Below, piece by piece: positions 10,384 through 21,260 of a stretch of 64,000 nt of DNA (positions are counted from its first letter, which is position 1; each line of letters opens with the position of its first letter). The notes beneath the pieces were generated by a model, which was given only the letters and a program-made list of their open reading frames with translations, did no database searches and was not told where the DNA came from. Both the position numbers and the translations under genes were made by a program. Source of the stretch: Spirogloea muscicola (lineage: Eukaryota; Streptophyta; Zygnematophyceae; Spirogloeales; Spirogloeaceae); contig WELB01000348.1 in NCBI GenBank assembly GCA_009602725.1, forward strand, positions 1-64,000, in the 5' to 3' direction.

Positions 10384-12378
10384 TTAATCAAAAGGCAATT
10401 TCAACAACAACAAGCTCATGTCAAAGTCTGAACAATATGACAATCTCAGTGGACAGAGTTCACGAGGCAAGACCCTGACCTCTGTGCTAAAGCTAGCAGT
10501 GGATGCAGTTGGCCATGAATGCTCAATATTGTCTGCTGCGCCCTCTTTGACATCCTCTTCTCTACTGACACCGATTGGTGTCGTTTGAGATTTAGTTGGA
10601 GGAGAGGCATCTCGACCCTGCTGATTACAAGCCACATAGGAGATAAGGTAAAACCTTTCAGATTCAGGTATACAGTTTCGGGTGTAAGTCCACACATAGC
10701 TCCTGCACTTTCACTGATCAGTCAAGACTCTATTTATTCACTTGATGAGATCGAGGCCTTGGTGTTTCAGCAAGCGCTGTAATGCACATCTGGGTCTGGC
10801 TACAGATTGTCAGCTAGTTACTCATCAGTAGGAATGGTGCTGGAAAGAAAGGTGCAGTGCAAAGCATGCTGAGACAATGAGACAACAACAAAAAACTTGC
10901 AGTGCTCTTCAGCTTCAATGTGGAGTACATGGCTTACCAGGTCCAGGTACTGCTTTTCAGGCATTTCTTCATCTTGCCAACAACTTTCAGCACGCGCATC
11001 TGACCAGGCTCGCTGTGAGACTGCATAGAATGGTCTGCCCTTCCACTTTCCATTTGGTCCCCTTTTGCCTGATACATGATCTTCGCCCTGTGCTTCAGCC
11101 AGGTGCTTTGAAGGCGTCAAAATCGACCCAAGCGCGCGGTCATGAGTAGACCTTGCCTGCCACTTGTCCAGGGAAGGCTGGGCTTTCTTTGCACATAACT
11201 TGTACAGGATAACGTCAGCCTGTGATTCACCAACAGGGCCCCACCCAGTAAGCTTCTGACTGTGGAGACAATACATTCATGTAGCACTAGCAGTCATAGT
11301 CATACAAGCCCAGTGCTCACTGGGTCCACAATGCAAATTGTCATTCTGGAGCCTCATCTTTGACACAATCGAGGTAAAGAAGTACCAATCGAAATATATG
11401 TTCATGGGCATGAGGGCTCTGTATGGAGAAGGATGTGCCAGTAGCTAAAGGAGAATGCAAGCAGAGGAGTGATGCATCTGTGCACTGCAAGCAAGACATG
11501 AGCTCCTGTTCTGCACATAAATTCAGCAAGAGGATCAAGCATGGGATGGGAAGGTACATACACCATGTGATGCTGACTGCCTTCCCTGCATTTCTTTGCT
11601 CGTCAACTCATACTCATACATTGTCCAATCATACGCCGTCCATGCATGCATCGAGTGATCACTCTGGGCAACCCCTTCCAACAAGTACTTGTAGGTCCTT
11701 CTTGTGCCTGTCACTTCAGCAGACTGCACCTTAGCTGGTGTTCCTCCCGTGTTTTTCCAGCGGCCGCCCCCTGCAGAGCGATCTGAGTCATTTGCTCGCC
11801 CGCTGCTCTTTTGCCACTTTGAGGTTGGAGAAGGGCTGAAGTAGTAAAAGGGATGATCCCCTCGACAGTCTTTGGCTGCACATTCCACAGCCGGATGGTT
11901 TGCTTGAGCTTGAGGGTAGAAACAGGGACACTGGTTTACTGCTCACATTGAATAGCGGTGGAATCAAAGAATTTTTGAGTGAGTCGGGGACAACGGGCCT
12001 GAGATAGGGAGAAGCAGGTGGTTACATAAGTACTGCCTTGGCACAAGCAAATGGTGTAGTAGAAAGAGCAATGCCTAGGACTACACGCTGGCACGCAGCT
12101 GCGAGTGTAGCTATGCAATTAGCAACAGACAGCATCTGTAGTCATGTGTCACCAGGACCTGGCAGCAGCCAAGGGGGGCACTTGTAGACATCCTTAAACG
12201 GAATGAGCAGCGAAAGCACGGATCCTGTGTGGTGAATGCTTGGGCTTTCAGCCAGGTACTCAAGCAGCTGTGCATCGCTGAATACAAGCTGAAGGCCTGG
12301 GACGCGTTGGCCTTGAAAGAGTGGGTGGGACGATTGCAGCTCTTTGCAGATTTGGCAAACATCCGCCTGGTCGGTCAT
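10384..12378 (-). CDS. NAC-domain transcription factor, four-exon model
   Basis: Plant-type NAC protein, expected to bind DNA in the nucleus as a dimer. Model: exon 1 12378-12159, exon 2 11875-11578, exon 3 11259-10938, exon 4 10620-10384 (stop), about 358 residues. Exon 1 encodes MTDQADVCQICKEL, a CxxC pair, then subdomain A (VPGLQLVFSDAQLLEYL) and B (FKDVYKCPPWLLP). Exon 2 holds C (FYYFSPSP..RSAGGGRWKNTGG) and D (GTRRTYKY..DWTMYEYEL). Exon 3 starts with E (VILYKLCAKKAQPSLDKW). Intron phases 1, 2 and 0 match the paralogue at 61643. Canonical GFRF/PTDEEL residues are poorly kept, so the family is divergent. The exon 2 donor (GTCAGC) is weak and was chosen because its phase and position match the paralogue. 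Exon 4 reads past the site where the paralogue has a donor, so the C-terminus is uncertain. Confidence 0.82.
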
Positions 12379-12542
12379 TGTCGACTCTCTTTGACCACAC
12401 CTGAATAAAGCAGAAGCGATGCAGGAGGGAAACACACTCAGGGCTGATATGTGTGGAGATTCGAAATCATACTCCTAGCTAGACCACTTCTCACTTTTCT
12501 CCAAGAATGTACTCGTCTAAGGTGATGCCACATAGAACTTGA

Positions 12543-12868
12543 CAACGCGTAGAGCCACATCATCCAATTGTTGATTGCAAAACAGAGAAGGTTACACGTG
12601 CGATCGTAAAGCCAGCCCTCAAGTACATAGTCCTGGATGATGGAGTGCTTGCAGGCCAGCCCATTGGTGTTGGTTTAGATTCGAACACAAAGCACAATGG
12701 GCACAGTGTGCTTCCAACATACATCACCGCTTGGCCCAGGGTGAGCATACTACCATGTGTACATTGCGTGTCGGTTCCCCTCAAAGGCCATTTTTGACTG
12801 GGCTACAGGGTGAGCTCAGCGGTGGGCATTGGCTCACAGTCACCAAGGACTTGGGCCTTGTTGACGTG
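12543..12868 (+). CDS. Candidate two-exon gene fragment, unknown
   Basis: Two blocks that look like exons on the plus strand, just upstream of the divergent NAC gene. Block one, up to 12740, reads without a stop (VDCKTEKVTRAIVKPALKY, then LDDGVLAGQPIGVGLDSN) and ends at a GTGAGC donor in phase 0. Block two, 12809-12868, starts after CTACAG and reads GELSGGHWLTVTKDLGLVDV up to a GTAAGT donor, also phase 0. The matching phases and strong donors support a real gene or its remnant. No start codon, downstream exon or known domain could be fixed. Function unknown. Confidence 0.35.
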
Positions 12869-13130
12869 GTAAGTCTCACCACATAGTGTGATGGCCCACA
12901 GAAATGAAATGTAATCACTTGATGGTCAGCAGACACGGTCTGAGGCGTCAAGCGGGATCTGCGCAAGACCACAGAATGTCAGTCAGTCAGAGTCTCTTCA
13001 GATCACTAAGCAGATATTGCTGTGCGAAGGTTTGCAGCATCCGTGGCTTTCTCAACATTCACTCGTCCCCGCTGTGCAGGGTCCATCAACAGGCTGCTGA
13101 CACGATAGAGGGTCAAGCTGTGGGACCTGA
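12869..13130. other. Intergenic, possible further exon
   Basis: A phase-0 continuation after an AG near 12933 reads TRSEASSGICARPQNVSQSE, which could extend the preceding gene. Otherwise nothing recognised. Confidence 0.2.
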
Positions 13131-13959
13131 GGGGAAGAGAGCGGCTGCTGAGATAAGAAAAAGCGGCTGTGAAAGCCAGCCAGGTTTGGAGAGGGAGGGG
13201 GGAGCTGGACGGTTTGAGCGACTGTCCAGGAGCAAGGCCAGACCCGAACTGAGGTGAAGGAGAGCTTCAAGTAGGGACTGCGGACCACTGTGGCAAAGCC
13301 TGATGCCACAAGGCCGTGAGCCTCGGAGCCTCCTCTCCCACCCACCGCAGCCTCAGCACCGGGTCGAGGCTGCGGAGAGCCGGACCCCCGCCTCCGCCGC
13401 TAGCTGCCCGGCGCAGTGCCGCCAGGCCCCACTGGCGGCGGTCGTGTCGGGGCCGGCGCCGGACTGTGGGCAGTGAATGCCAGTCAGTGTGGGGGCTCAC
13501 AGCCGGGCTCTCTTCCTTCGGCTGGCGCGGGGGCGGCCTCGCGGCGCGGCGCGGCCACGGCGGCCGCGCAGGAGGCAGAGGGACGGAGTGGGGGGGAAGC
13601 AAGCGCGGCCAGATTGACTGGGGGGGGGGCTTAGTGGGGACCTCAGGCTGTGCTGAGTCAAATGCACATCGAGGGCCTGCTGAGAAAGGTAGAAGGAGCA
13701 GCTCTTCCACAGCACGGCGATGGCCGTGAGACGCCCGCTCAAAAGGTGGGAAGCAATGAGCCGCATGTGTGCGAGCCGCATTCGCGCGGGGCCTCGGGGC
13801 CGCCGGTGCCCTAGCGGGGCTCGTCCGCCAAGGCCGCCCCCGAAGCTTCGCGGAAGGGAGCCGGCTCACCCTCCTTCGCTTCGGTGGCCCCCGCTTTGCT
13901 GGTTCTTCTGGCTCTGGCCAGGGGACCCACTTCCAGGAGCCTAGCTTCTCTGGCCTGAG
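13131..13959. repeat. GC-rich repeat block
   Basis: High-GC stretch with many open frames on both strands, none with a recognised domain. It contains (minus sense) the GGCTTT..CAGCCGC motif found in LINE ORFs (13140-13190) and, near 13605-13620, the GCGCGGCCAGATTGACTGG tail shared with 60475 and 36360. Treated as decayed mobile DNA, not as genes. Confidence 0.4.
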
Positions 13960-14775
13960 TCTGCTTAGCAGGGGTTACTGAGTAATACGTAGCTGCTTTG
14001 TTTCTTGTTGTGCTTGTTTTTCTTAGCGCTTCCCCTGGCCCCCCTCGCGGCCTTCGTTCATTCTTTTTTGGGCTGGCTTTACCAGCCCCAATCCTCAATG
14101 GGCGAGTCCGTCCCTCTTTGCTGGTTCTTCGGCCCGCTGGCGCTGGCGACTCCCGGCTCTCCGGCTCTTCTTTCTCCCTCTTCTCTATGGGCGCGCACTT
14201 CTATCTTTCTCTGCGAAAGCCGTCGCATTCTGCGGACCAGGCTCGTGAGGAGCTGATTTAAAGCCCATCATCACCCACGTAGGTGTCACCCACGCCAGCA
14301 CAGCAGGCCCGTACTCGCTAGTGTCAGGAAGGGCTGGGCCATGGGCCCATCAAACCTCGTAGTCTCGCTACCCGGAGATTAGTGTCTCTGACCTGCGGCT
14401 GCTCAACAGGGGATACAGTGAGCACCCAGTGGCCACTTGAGTAGCTGTGTGCTTGAGCAATTTTTCTGGCCCCTTCGTTACCTTGTTCACTCTATGGGCT
14501 GGCCGATCACAGCCATCGCCTACTAGCGGAAGAGTACTTCTTTCTCTGGGCTGCCCACTCACAGCCATCGCCCTCTACTGGAAGCGTCTTCCTCCTTTCA
14601 CCCAATTTTCCTTGCAAGGCCATGGCCTTGCTTTGGAGCCGTTGGGCAACGTGGGGGGCTCGCTGCACGAATCGCATTGGTAGCATCAAGAAAGTAAGTT
14701 CATCCAAAGGAGGCGAGCGCTGTGAAAAGCCAGCTCGAACAGAGTGGACAAGGTCCGAAGGGGCCGAGCATCAAG
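13960..14775. repeat. LINE tail ends and hairpin modules
   Basis: Plus-strand LINE ends (SLLSRGY-stop, about 13955; SDLRLLNRGY, about 14390) each followed by hairpin modules: 14065-14115 and a tandem pair at 14490-14590. A minus-strand module lies at 14695-14765. No host gene. From 14776 to 15050 nothing is recognised. Confidence 0.6.
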
Positions 14776-15049
14776 AGCTCCATGGTGGCTCGCGACTTGA
14801 GCTCAAAGTTGCTGGGATTTGTCAGCTTGTCTTGTGTGTAGTTCCAAAGTGCTCAATGTGGAGGAAGGCACCGATTGACTGAAGAGGCTCTGTCGTTTAA
14901 GTGGGCCTGAGAGTTTCCGGTCGCTTGTAGCATCTGACCAGCGGGTGTGAAGTTTGTTGATTCTTGTTCATCAATCACAGCTGGCTGCTGACCGCCACCA
15001 CCTTTTCATGGAGCCCAGCCTCCAACCTGTACAAGTTGTCATTGCTGCC

Positions 15050-15330
15050 ATCCTGGTTCCCCATTTTTGCACTAGCTTTTGCCTGAGCAATGTATCAGCT
15101 TGAATGGCCACCTTTTTATGGGGATAGTTTTCCGGCAGCTAGTCTGTCGGATGTAAGGCGCCTCACTCGTAACTACTGAGTGGTCCATCCTCCCCCGTTC
15201 TGCCATAGCCTCTTCAGGCCCCGCAGTCGCTGCTTAGCTCGTAACTTGGCCCCTTCGAACCTTGTCAATTCTTTTCGGGCTGGCTTCTCACAGCCCTTGC
15301 CGGGCATTGGGAGAGCCACTTCTCCTTTTA
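15050..15330 (+). mobile_element. LINE 3' end with full 3' UTR
   Basis: Good example of the complete tail. The ORF end (about 15130-15180) reads AASLSDVRRLTRNY-stop, then a UTR with GTGGTCCATCCTCCCCCG and GGCCCCTTCGAACCTTGTC, then the hairpin GGGCTGGC..CACAGCCC and the terminal GGGAGAGCCACTTCT, after which similarity to other copies stops. A partial R2-type repeat (GCACTAGCTTTTGCCTGA) precedes it at about 15062-15120. Confidence 0.65.
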
Positions 15331-15530
15331 TGTCATGCGCACCACGCACCTTTCAATCTCAGACTTGTAACTTTGTCAACTGAGTGACATGTGTGCTCAA
15401 TCCTAGTCAATACTGTTGAATGTAGCATTATGGTGAATTAGCGGGTCGGGTTGGTTGACCATCTGACTCGGCCTGATCACCTCCCGCGCCCGAGCTTCAG
15501 AAGTTAATCCGGCCGCGCTTGCTTTTCAGA

Positions 15531-15935
15531 AGGGGAAAGCGCGAGGTGCGCATGAAATGAAAGGGAGGCCAATTTGAAGCGAACACATTGTTCAGGGAGA
15601 AATTAGTGCTACAAAAAAAGGCTACTTGATGTTAGCCCTCAAGAGAGAAGGCGCAAGGTGCGCGTGAAACGTAAGGGTGGCCAATCTGGCTGCTTGTAAT
15701 ACGGATCTGCGGCTCCTCACTCGTTGTTACTAAGTGGTCCATCCTAACCCAGGCCCTGAGACAGGGCTTTTGGCCCATTCTTCGTTTTTGGCCCATTTGG
15801 ACCTTGTCCATTCTCTCGGGCTGGCTGATCACAGCCCTTGCCCCCCCTGTCGAGAGCCACTTCTCAATCTAAGCAAATACACTGTTCGGCAAAAGCTAGT
15901 GCAGAAACTGGGGCTTCGTCATTTGAAGCAGATAG
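15531..15935. repeat. R2 repeat copies and a hairpin module
   Basis: Two minus-sense copies of a second dispersed repeat (R2: GCACTAGCTT..GCCTGAACA..TTTGGCC..CATGCGCACCGCGCGCC) at 15531-15610 and 15640-15695. A plus-strand LINE end plus hairpin module follows at 15705-15870, then a further R2-like piece at 15871-15935. Confidence 0.5.
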
Positions 15936-16920
15936 ATGTAAACGGTGGAACGGCGTCAATTGCCCGCTAGGCCGCCTGCCCGCGAACGGAAGCACGGAAT
16001 CCTGTGCTAGAGAGCTGGACATCAGAAATACCCCAGCACGGCGGCACCGCACAGATTTCCTTGCGGTGCCGCCCTTCATGCGCGCCCGCTATTGGTGCTA
16101 GACAGAGCAACGTGTCCCTCCCGGCTGAAAGCTCCTGGAATTGCGGCCAAAGCTCCGCCGGGCGCGCCGTGCAAGTGATGTAGCAGTCGGCGCCAACGGC
16201 ACCGACGGAGCGGCTTTTGCCCGGCTTTGCTAGCGCGTCGTCAACGACAGAGCTTGCCGGCCCTGCCGGTCCCTTCGGACCTTGTTGGTTTCCCGTTTAA
16301 GTGCGGGCTTTTTACCAAGGGCAATGGGAGAAGCAGCTCTCCAAGGTAATCGTGAGTTCTTCCCGAAAAACGAGGCCTTTTGAGAGGCCAGCCCGAAAGA
16401 AATGGACAAGGTCCAAGCGATCGAGTAGCATAACTGGAAAGAAAGTGGCTCTCCCACAAAAAGGGGCAAAGGGCTGTGAACAGCAAGCCCCGAAAAGAGG
16501 CCAAAGGCGCTCTCAGAGCTGGGCGGAAGGATGGAGTGACGACTCTCTCGCTAGACTTTCATTCCCCATTGATGGGACGTGGCGGCTTCTGATTGGGCGG
16601 CTGCCGCCCGCGACGGGCACCCTCCGCAGTCAACCCCGGCGGTGGGCCCTGTCCACGCGTCCGAGCTGCATTGGGCGCCAGCACTCCTCCCCTTCCACCC
16701 CCCCACCCCCCCCCCCCCCCCCCCTCACTCCGAGAGCAAACGCCGGTGCCCATCGCCGAGGCGCTCGCCGCCTCCGCCCGGCGCCGCTGCGCAAGCGCGG
16801 CTTGCAGCCTGCTTGCGCTGGAGAGGCCTCGGCGTGAAGCGGCGGCTGTGGCACAGTGTGCAGCCACAGAGCGGTATGGGTCACCCCAAGCCTTAGGCAC
16901 CTGCGCCCAAGTCGTGCACT
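15936..16920. repeat. Hairpin module pair and GC-rich block with C-run
   Basis: 15936-16310 has no recognisable gene. Two minus-strand hairpin modules sit at about 16310-16430 and 16440-16510. 16560-16920 is a GC-rich block containing a C-run at about 16700-16732. Proline-rich reading frames there arise from composition. Confidence 0.45.
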
Positions 16921-17490
16921 GAGTGAGTCCGAGCTCTGGAGCAGCCGTCGCTTCTCCATAGCAAACCTTGCGGCTCCGTAAGCAACGTTCTTTCATGGTC
17001 TTCTTGCAGCTGGCGATGTGTGAAGCAGGGTTCATTGTCAAGGGGCTTCATTGTCTGTGATTGTTTAACATCTGCAGGCGAGGACCTACGAATGCTGCTA
17101 CACTGAGCGCCTCCCGATCCAGACGTGGAGCTTATACGTGATTGGGCGGGTTTCCGGGTGAGTCAACCGGTGCCATACTCGCCTTGTCCTCGTAAAAGTG
17201 GTTAAACCAAGAGAATAGCTCTTCCAATGTAAGGCAACGGCTGTGAGAGGCCAGCCCAAAGGAACGTACATGTGAATCTCCTCCACTCTGTTGGCTCAAA
17301 CAGTCTGCCACGGCTCTAAGTTGACATGGAGCATCTGAAAAGGTCGACTTGTACTAACTCTACTCAGGTAGTTTTAGTTTCTGTCATTCACGACATGCAA
17401 CATGGACAAGTACACCGAATTGAAGACACCACTTATTACTAATTTCGCGTGACACAAGGGCATTGGCATCACAGTTCAAGTACCACGTTA
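16921..17490. other. Non-coding, one hairpin module
   Basis: Only a minus-strand hairpin module at about 17195-17275 is recognised. Nothing else seen. Confidence 0.4.
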
Positions 17491-17499
17491 TAACGACTC

Positions 17500-18391
17500 C
17501 TACAGGCGAAGGCTGTAGCTGCAGTCTTCAAGTGGGCACCAGGAATTCGCTTTCTTTCTTCTAAAACTACTAGAGGAAGGTGCACACATCCTCAGTGCAA
17601 CGTTGCACTGAGGATGCTGGCTTGGCACTAAGAGAGAGAGGGGTTTCCCTGAAGTGCCAGTCAACCTCACCAGCAACCTCTTGGTAGCCAGGATCGAATT
17701 CCTGAGTGCTTTGAACCAATGACAAGAATGGACAGAGTTGCAATTCGACATGACCCGACCTTCCGCAATAAGAACAAGTCGCTCCAAACGTCTGATGCAA
17801 GGCAATGCAATGTCACTTCATGGGACCTGTCTTACCACAAGTGCGGCAAGTCACAACAGCTAGTGGTCGGTAATGGTTAGCTCTATGGTCCATCTTCTGA
17901 GCATTTACCAGGTTCAGCCCCATGCTGCCTCCATCTCTAAGTCGCCACCACCAGTGCATGAATGCAAATCCTGCCCCGCCACTGCTAGTGCCCCATGATT
18001 TCTGGCCACTATGGATCTCAAAGCCGGTCAACATGCCTGCGGCAGATCTCAATGAAGAAGAGGCTGCATGACTGACGTGATTTGAAAACTGGCACAGCAG
18101 GATCACTCCAAGCGCACAATGGGATGCATGAGCTGCATAGGCAGGCCCTCGATGAGGTGCCGATGCATGTGAAGGTCCTTGACATGGGCATTGCTGCAGG
18201 AGTAGGAGCTGCATCAGTGACTGCAGCAGCCCGAAGAGATGGTGAGTAGGTCTTGACCACTCTCTTGGCAGACTAAAGCTCTCTATTGAGTAATGTGAGG
18301 CTTGGATGGAGGATGCAGGCGTTGGCTGACTACCTTTGATACAAACGTTATGGTCCTTGAAGCTACTCAAAGACCCTGCATGCTTGACCAT
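17500..18391 (-). mobile_element. Zinc-knuckle protein remnant, gag-like or LINE ORF1
   Basis: Minus-strand reading frames contain two adjacent zinc-knuckle-like motifs, TCRTCGKTG and ATCSYCGRSGH followed by a Cys, spaced as in retroelement nucleocapsid-type proteins. Upstream the frame stays open for about 190 codons without a recognised domain. The element looks broken and old. It could be a retroelement gag, a LINE ORF1, or a host zinc-knuckle gene; the sequence alone does not decide. A 30-bp perfect palindrome lies inside it at 17587-17616. Confidence 0.35.
17587..17616. repeat. Perfect 30-bp palindrome
   Basis: Arm CATCCTCAGTGCAAC is followed directly by its exact reverse complement with no spacer. 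The flanking bases do not pair. Confidence 0.95.
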
Positions 18392-19790
18392 ATCGCACTG
18401 AGATAGATGGATGGATTTTCAAATGCGACTTAGATCTATTTTGTCCTCCTTGCGAATATTAGAGGCCTTCTTGCTGGCACAAACTGATGAGCTCCAAACA
18501 GCTGCAAAATGAAACAGTCTTCATTACTTCCAGAGATGCACCTTGGCGATGGATGCAATCTAAATGGTCCAAGCTTCACCTAATTGGCCAGCCTATACAC
18601 TTGGCATACAGTATGGGTGGTTGTGAGCTGTGATTGATATCATGTATTGCACAGAAACGGCGTGATTGATATGCAATGCACAAGTGCTGACAGGATGTCA
18701 GGATTCCTCAATCAGCGGGAGGTTCCCAAGATGCCTGCCGCAGACTGTCTGACCAGTGCAGAGGCTTATTAAAATTTAGGTCAGTGCTCTGTACTTGATG
18801 CTGAAGCACAAAGATCAGATGCAGGTGACACCTCAGTAAGACCAGCTTAGCAGCATCCAAATGCCTCAAGGCGCGGCGAGTTGGAAACCAGGCCTGCAGC
18901 CAGGTAGATATGATGGAGCAGGTCATGCCACATGTCCTATCAATGGCCCAATGCCCGTTCTCAGCAAGCAAGTACCCATGCAGAGCGTGACATCTCAAAC
19001 AAGAGCAGGCTGCACTGCTTGAGAAAGCTCGACCACAAGGAGCAAGCCTAGGACGCCTAGCATCTAGCTTTTGTTTGGCAGAAGTAACTCAAATGGGCTT
19101 GTACCAGGACTAGGTGGAATAGACGATTTATCTATAACAGAGCGCACTGGACTAGAAACAGACAGTCATTCACAATCTATTGTCGGTTCTCCCAAAAGAT
19201 TGTGATAGCTTCTGAAGTCAAGGAAGCCAGTGCAAAGCAGGGGCGCCAGCATGCTCGGGACGGGTCAAAAGGCTGGGTCAACGAGGCTACTTTTACATTG
19301 TCACCTGGAGGACGTTGTTACACTCGTTGCTTGCAGCAGTGATGCTATCCAAGAAGGAGGACAGGACCACGAGTGTCGGAGGTTCTAGATGCAGTGCCGT
19401 ACTTGCCAATGTGGGCCTCCAGCACTCCAGAAGCATCAAGAGGTTACTTCGAAGATGTGTGGCTGTCGCTCGGGCAGTTCTGCAGAGATGCCATGATTTC
19501 AGAAGTGTGCTGCTTATGTAGAAGACCTGCCAGACGATTCACAGACATACACTGCACAGATGTTACATTTGCACCGCCACACCCCGGATGCTGGTCGCCT
19601 CTCTTGGACCGCTACATTGTCTGTCCTCTGGTATGCGGAAGAGGGGGCCCACAGGTTGACTGAGCTCGACAAGCATTCATACACCACCAAACTTTCAATT
19701 TGGCAGCTAGAGGATGGAGCGACGTGTGCGACGACCAATGGAGTTATGAGCTCAGTTAGTGCTATGGAGGCCATACCGGGAGAAGGAGAG
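18392..19790. other. No gene recognised
   Basis: Several 60-100 codon open frames on both strands (for example minus 18708-18998 and plus 19560-19793) look moderately protein-like but have no domain, no paired splice sites that could be trusted and no second copy to compare. No hairpin module in this stretch, which makes it one of the longer repeat-poor intervals. Confidence 0.3.
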
Positions 19791-20215
19791 TGAAGCCGAG
19801 AACCGACCAGACCATGTCACTGGCGCGCGCGCGCCAGCGGGGGAAGAAGAGAGAGGCGTGCGGTGGGGGCGAGGCCTCGATCGCGGCCAATGCACGGCTC
19901 GTGGTGCAAAGAGCCAGAGGGAAGCGGGCGAGGGGGCTGCGGCGGGCGAGCTGAGGTCGCCGCGGGCGCGGGGCGAGGGACGGGTCTGGGCCTGCCTCAC
20001 TCCTCCCGTGGCTTTGAGGAGGGGAGGACGGAGGGAGGAGGGAGGGAGGCGGGGAGACCGGAAGGCGCGAGTGAGGGAGGGCGACTTTCCTAGCCTCCCC
20101 TGCCCGCTTCCCAGCAGCTTCTCAAGGACAGGGCAAGCTGGGGGGGGCGGCATCCGGGGGAAGCGACAGCGCCCCCGCGGGTGCGGCCCTTTTCCTTTCC
20201 CACGTCTGGGATTGG
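19791..20215. repeat. GC-rich repeat R3
   Basis: Purine-rich, GC-rich block related to 35480-35850: both have an ATGCA(C)GGCTCG-type start and GGAGGGAGG runs, and both are followed by a hairpin module. It includes the 18-bp perfect palindrome CTGGCGCGCGCGCGCCAG at about 19820-19837. Confidence 0.45.
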
Positions 20216-20430
20216 CAGCTTCTCGGAAGAAAGGGGCTCTTCAGAGAGAAGTGGCTCTCTCAAATGGGGCAAGGGCTGTGAAAAGCCAGCCCGAAAAGAA
20301 TTGACAAAGGCTCGAAAGGGCCAAAATGACGGAGGGGCCGAAAGCGCTAATGTCAGAACGGGTGTAGGATGGACCACTCTGTAGCTACGAGTGACGAGCC
20401 CCAAATCCGACAGCAGCAACGAAAGCTTCA
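20216..20430 (-). mobile_element. LINE 3' tail, minus strand
   Basis: Reverse-complement of the tail at 15130-15330: the hairpin module, the ACCTTGTC-type segment and the GTGGTCCATCCT element are all present, ending near the ORF stop at about 20385-20410. No coding part of note remains. Confidence 0.6.
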
Positions 20431-20570
20431 CGTAGCTATGCAACTACCACGAAGATTGCTTGAGTCGGTTGCCGAGAATACCGTGGAAAGAGGAAGGGCT
20501 CGCTTGGAGAAGAGGGGCTGGCAACGCCAGCCCAAAAAGAAAATTCCATGGAAAGGCGTGCTCAGACAAT

Positions 20571-20708
20571 GTGAATGGGTCGCAGTGCCGGGGTGGCGCA
20601 ATTGATCACTAAGAGCGCCGACTTCCTATGTACATGCCGCTGGTGAACTGATGACATGGTGCAGTTGCACAGCCCTTGCCCCAATTGGGAGAGCCAATTT
20701 CTTTCTGT
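20571..20708 (+). mobile_element. Possible SINE: tRNA-like head plus LINE tail
   Basis: GGGGTGGCGCAATTGATCAC at about 20589-20608 resembles a polymerase III A box. It is followed about 50 nt later by the LINE tail (CACAGCCCTTGCCCC..GGGAGAGCCA). No convincing B box was found, so the head may be coincidental. Confidence 0.25.
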
Positions 20709-20864
20709 CAATGAGGCGAAGGCGGCGACGCATGAAACTTTGCCGCGACCGGCGGCGCTTTCTGCGGCGGCCATCGGGGGATGTGGGAGCGGCGCCCCAC
20801 TTGGGCGGGCGGCTAAGATGGGTTTGTTGCGGGGGGCTAGCTGGGGGTCGGTTTCAAATGGGCC

Positions 20865-21260
20865 ATGCGGTGCTTTATGTCCAGTCTTTTCTGGGCTGGC
20901 TTTGCCCCTCTTTTGCTATGGGCGAGCCTTTTCTTTTTAAGGTACGTTGGTTGTCGCACACATCCCATTGCCCTTGCATCTGCGTGCTGGCCGTGCTCTC
21001 GCTGCAGCCTCCGGCTTTCGTCAGGGGGAATAGTTTCCCGGCAGCTAGTCTGTCGGATTTGAGGCTCCTCACTCGTAACTACTGAGTGGTCCATCCTCCC
21101 CCGTTCTGACATAGCATCTTCAGGCCCCTTCGTAGCTGCTTAGCGCTTAATAGGCCCCTCCATCATTTGGCCCCTTCGAACCTTTGCCAATTCTTTTCGG
21201 GCTGGCTTTTCACAGCCCCTTTGCCCCCGTTGGGAGTGCCACTTCTTTGATTGCCCGTGC
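20865..21260 (+). mobile_element. LINE 3' ends with hairpin modules
   Basis: A module at 20880-20935, then an ORF end reading AASLSDLRLLTRNY-stop at about 21035-21082, its UTR, and a terminal module at 21175-21255 ending GCCACTTCTTTG. Confidence 0.6.

Larger units (their letters stand above)
6180..11715. repeat. Segmental duplication A, copy A2
   Basis: Partner of 1-5563. Sequence identity ends at 11715 inside exon 2 of the NAC gene. The A2 copy continues through the rest of that gene, so A2 looks like the parental locus and A1 the truncated product. Confidence 0.9.

Noticed and set aside
13267-13869. Long proline- and arginine-rich frames in GC-rich DNA
   Set aside because: Frames are open in several phases at once, as expected from base composition; no domain.
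16559-17041. Proline-rich frames around 16.7 kb
   Set aside because: Caused by a C-run and high GC.
18018-18391. Relation of this minus-strand frame to the NAC gene at 38.1 kb (shared LMQLLL stretch)
   Set aside because: The match is confined to a short Leu/Gln-rich run and is probably chance.
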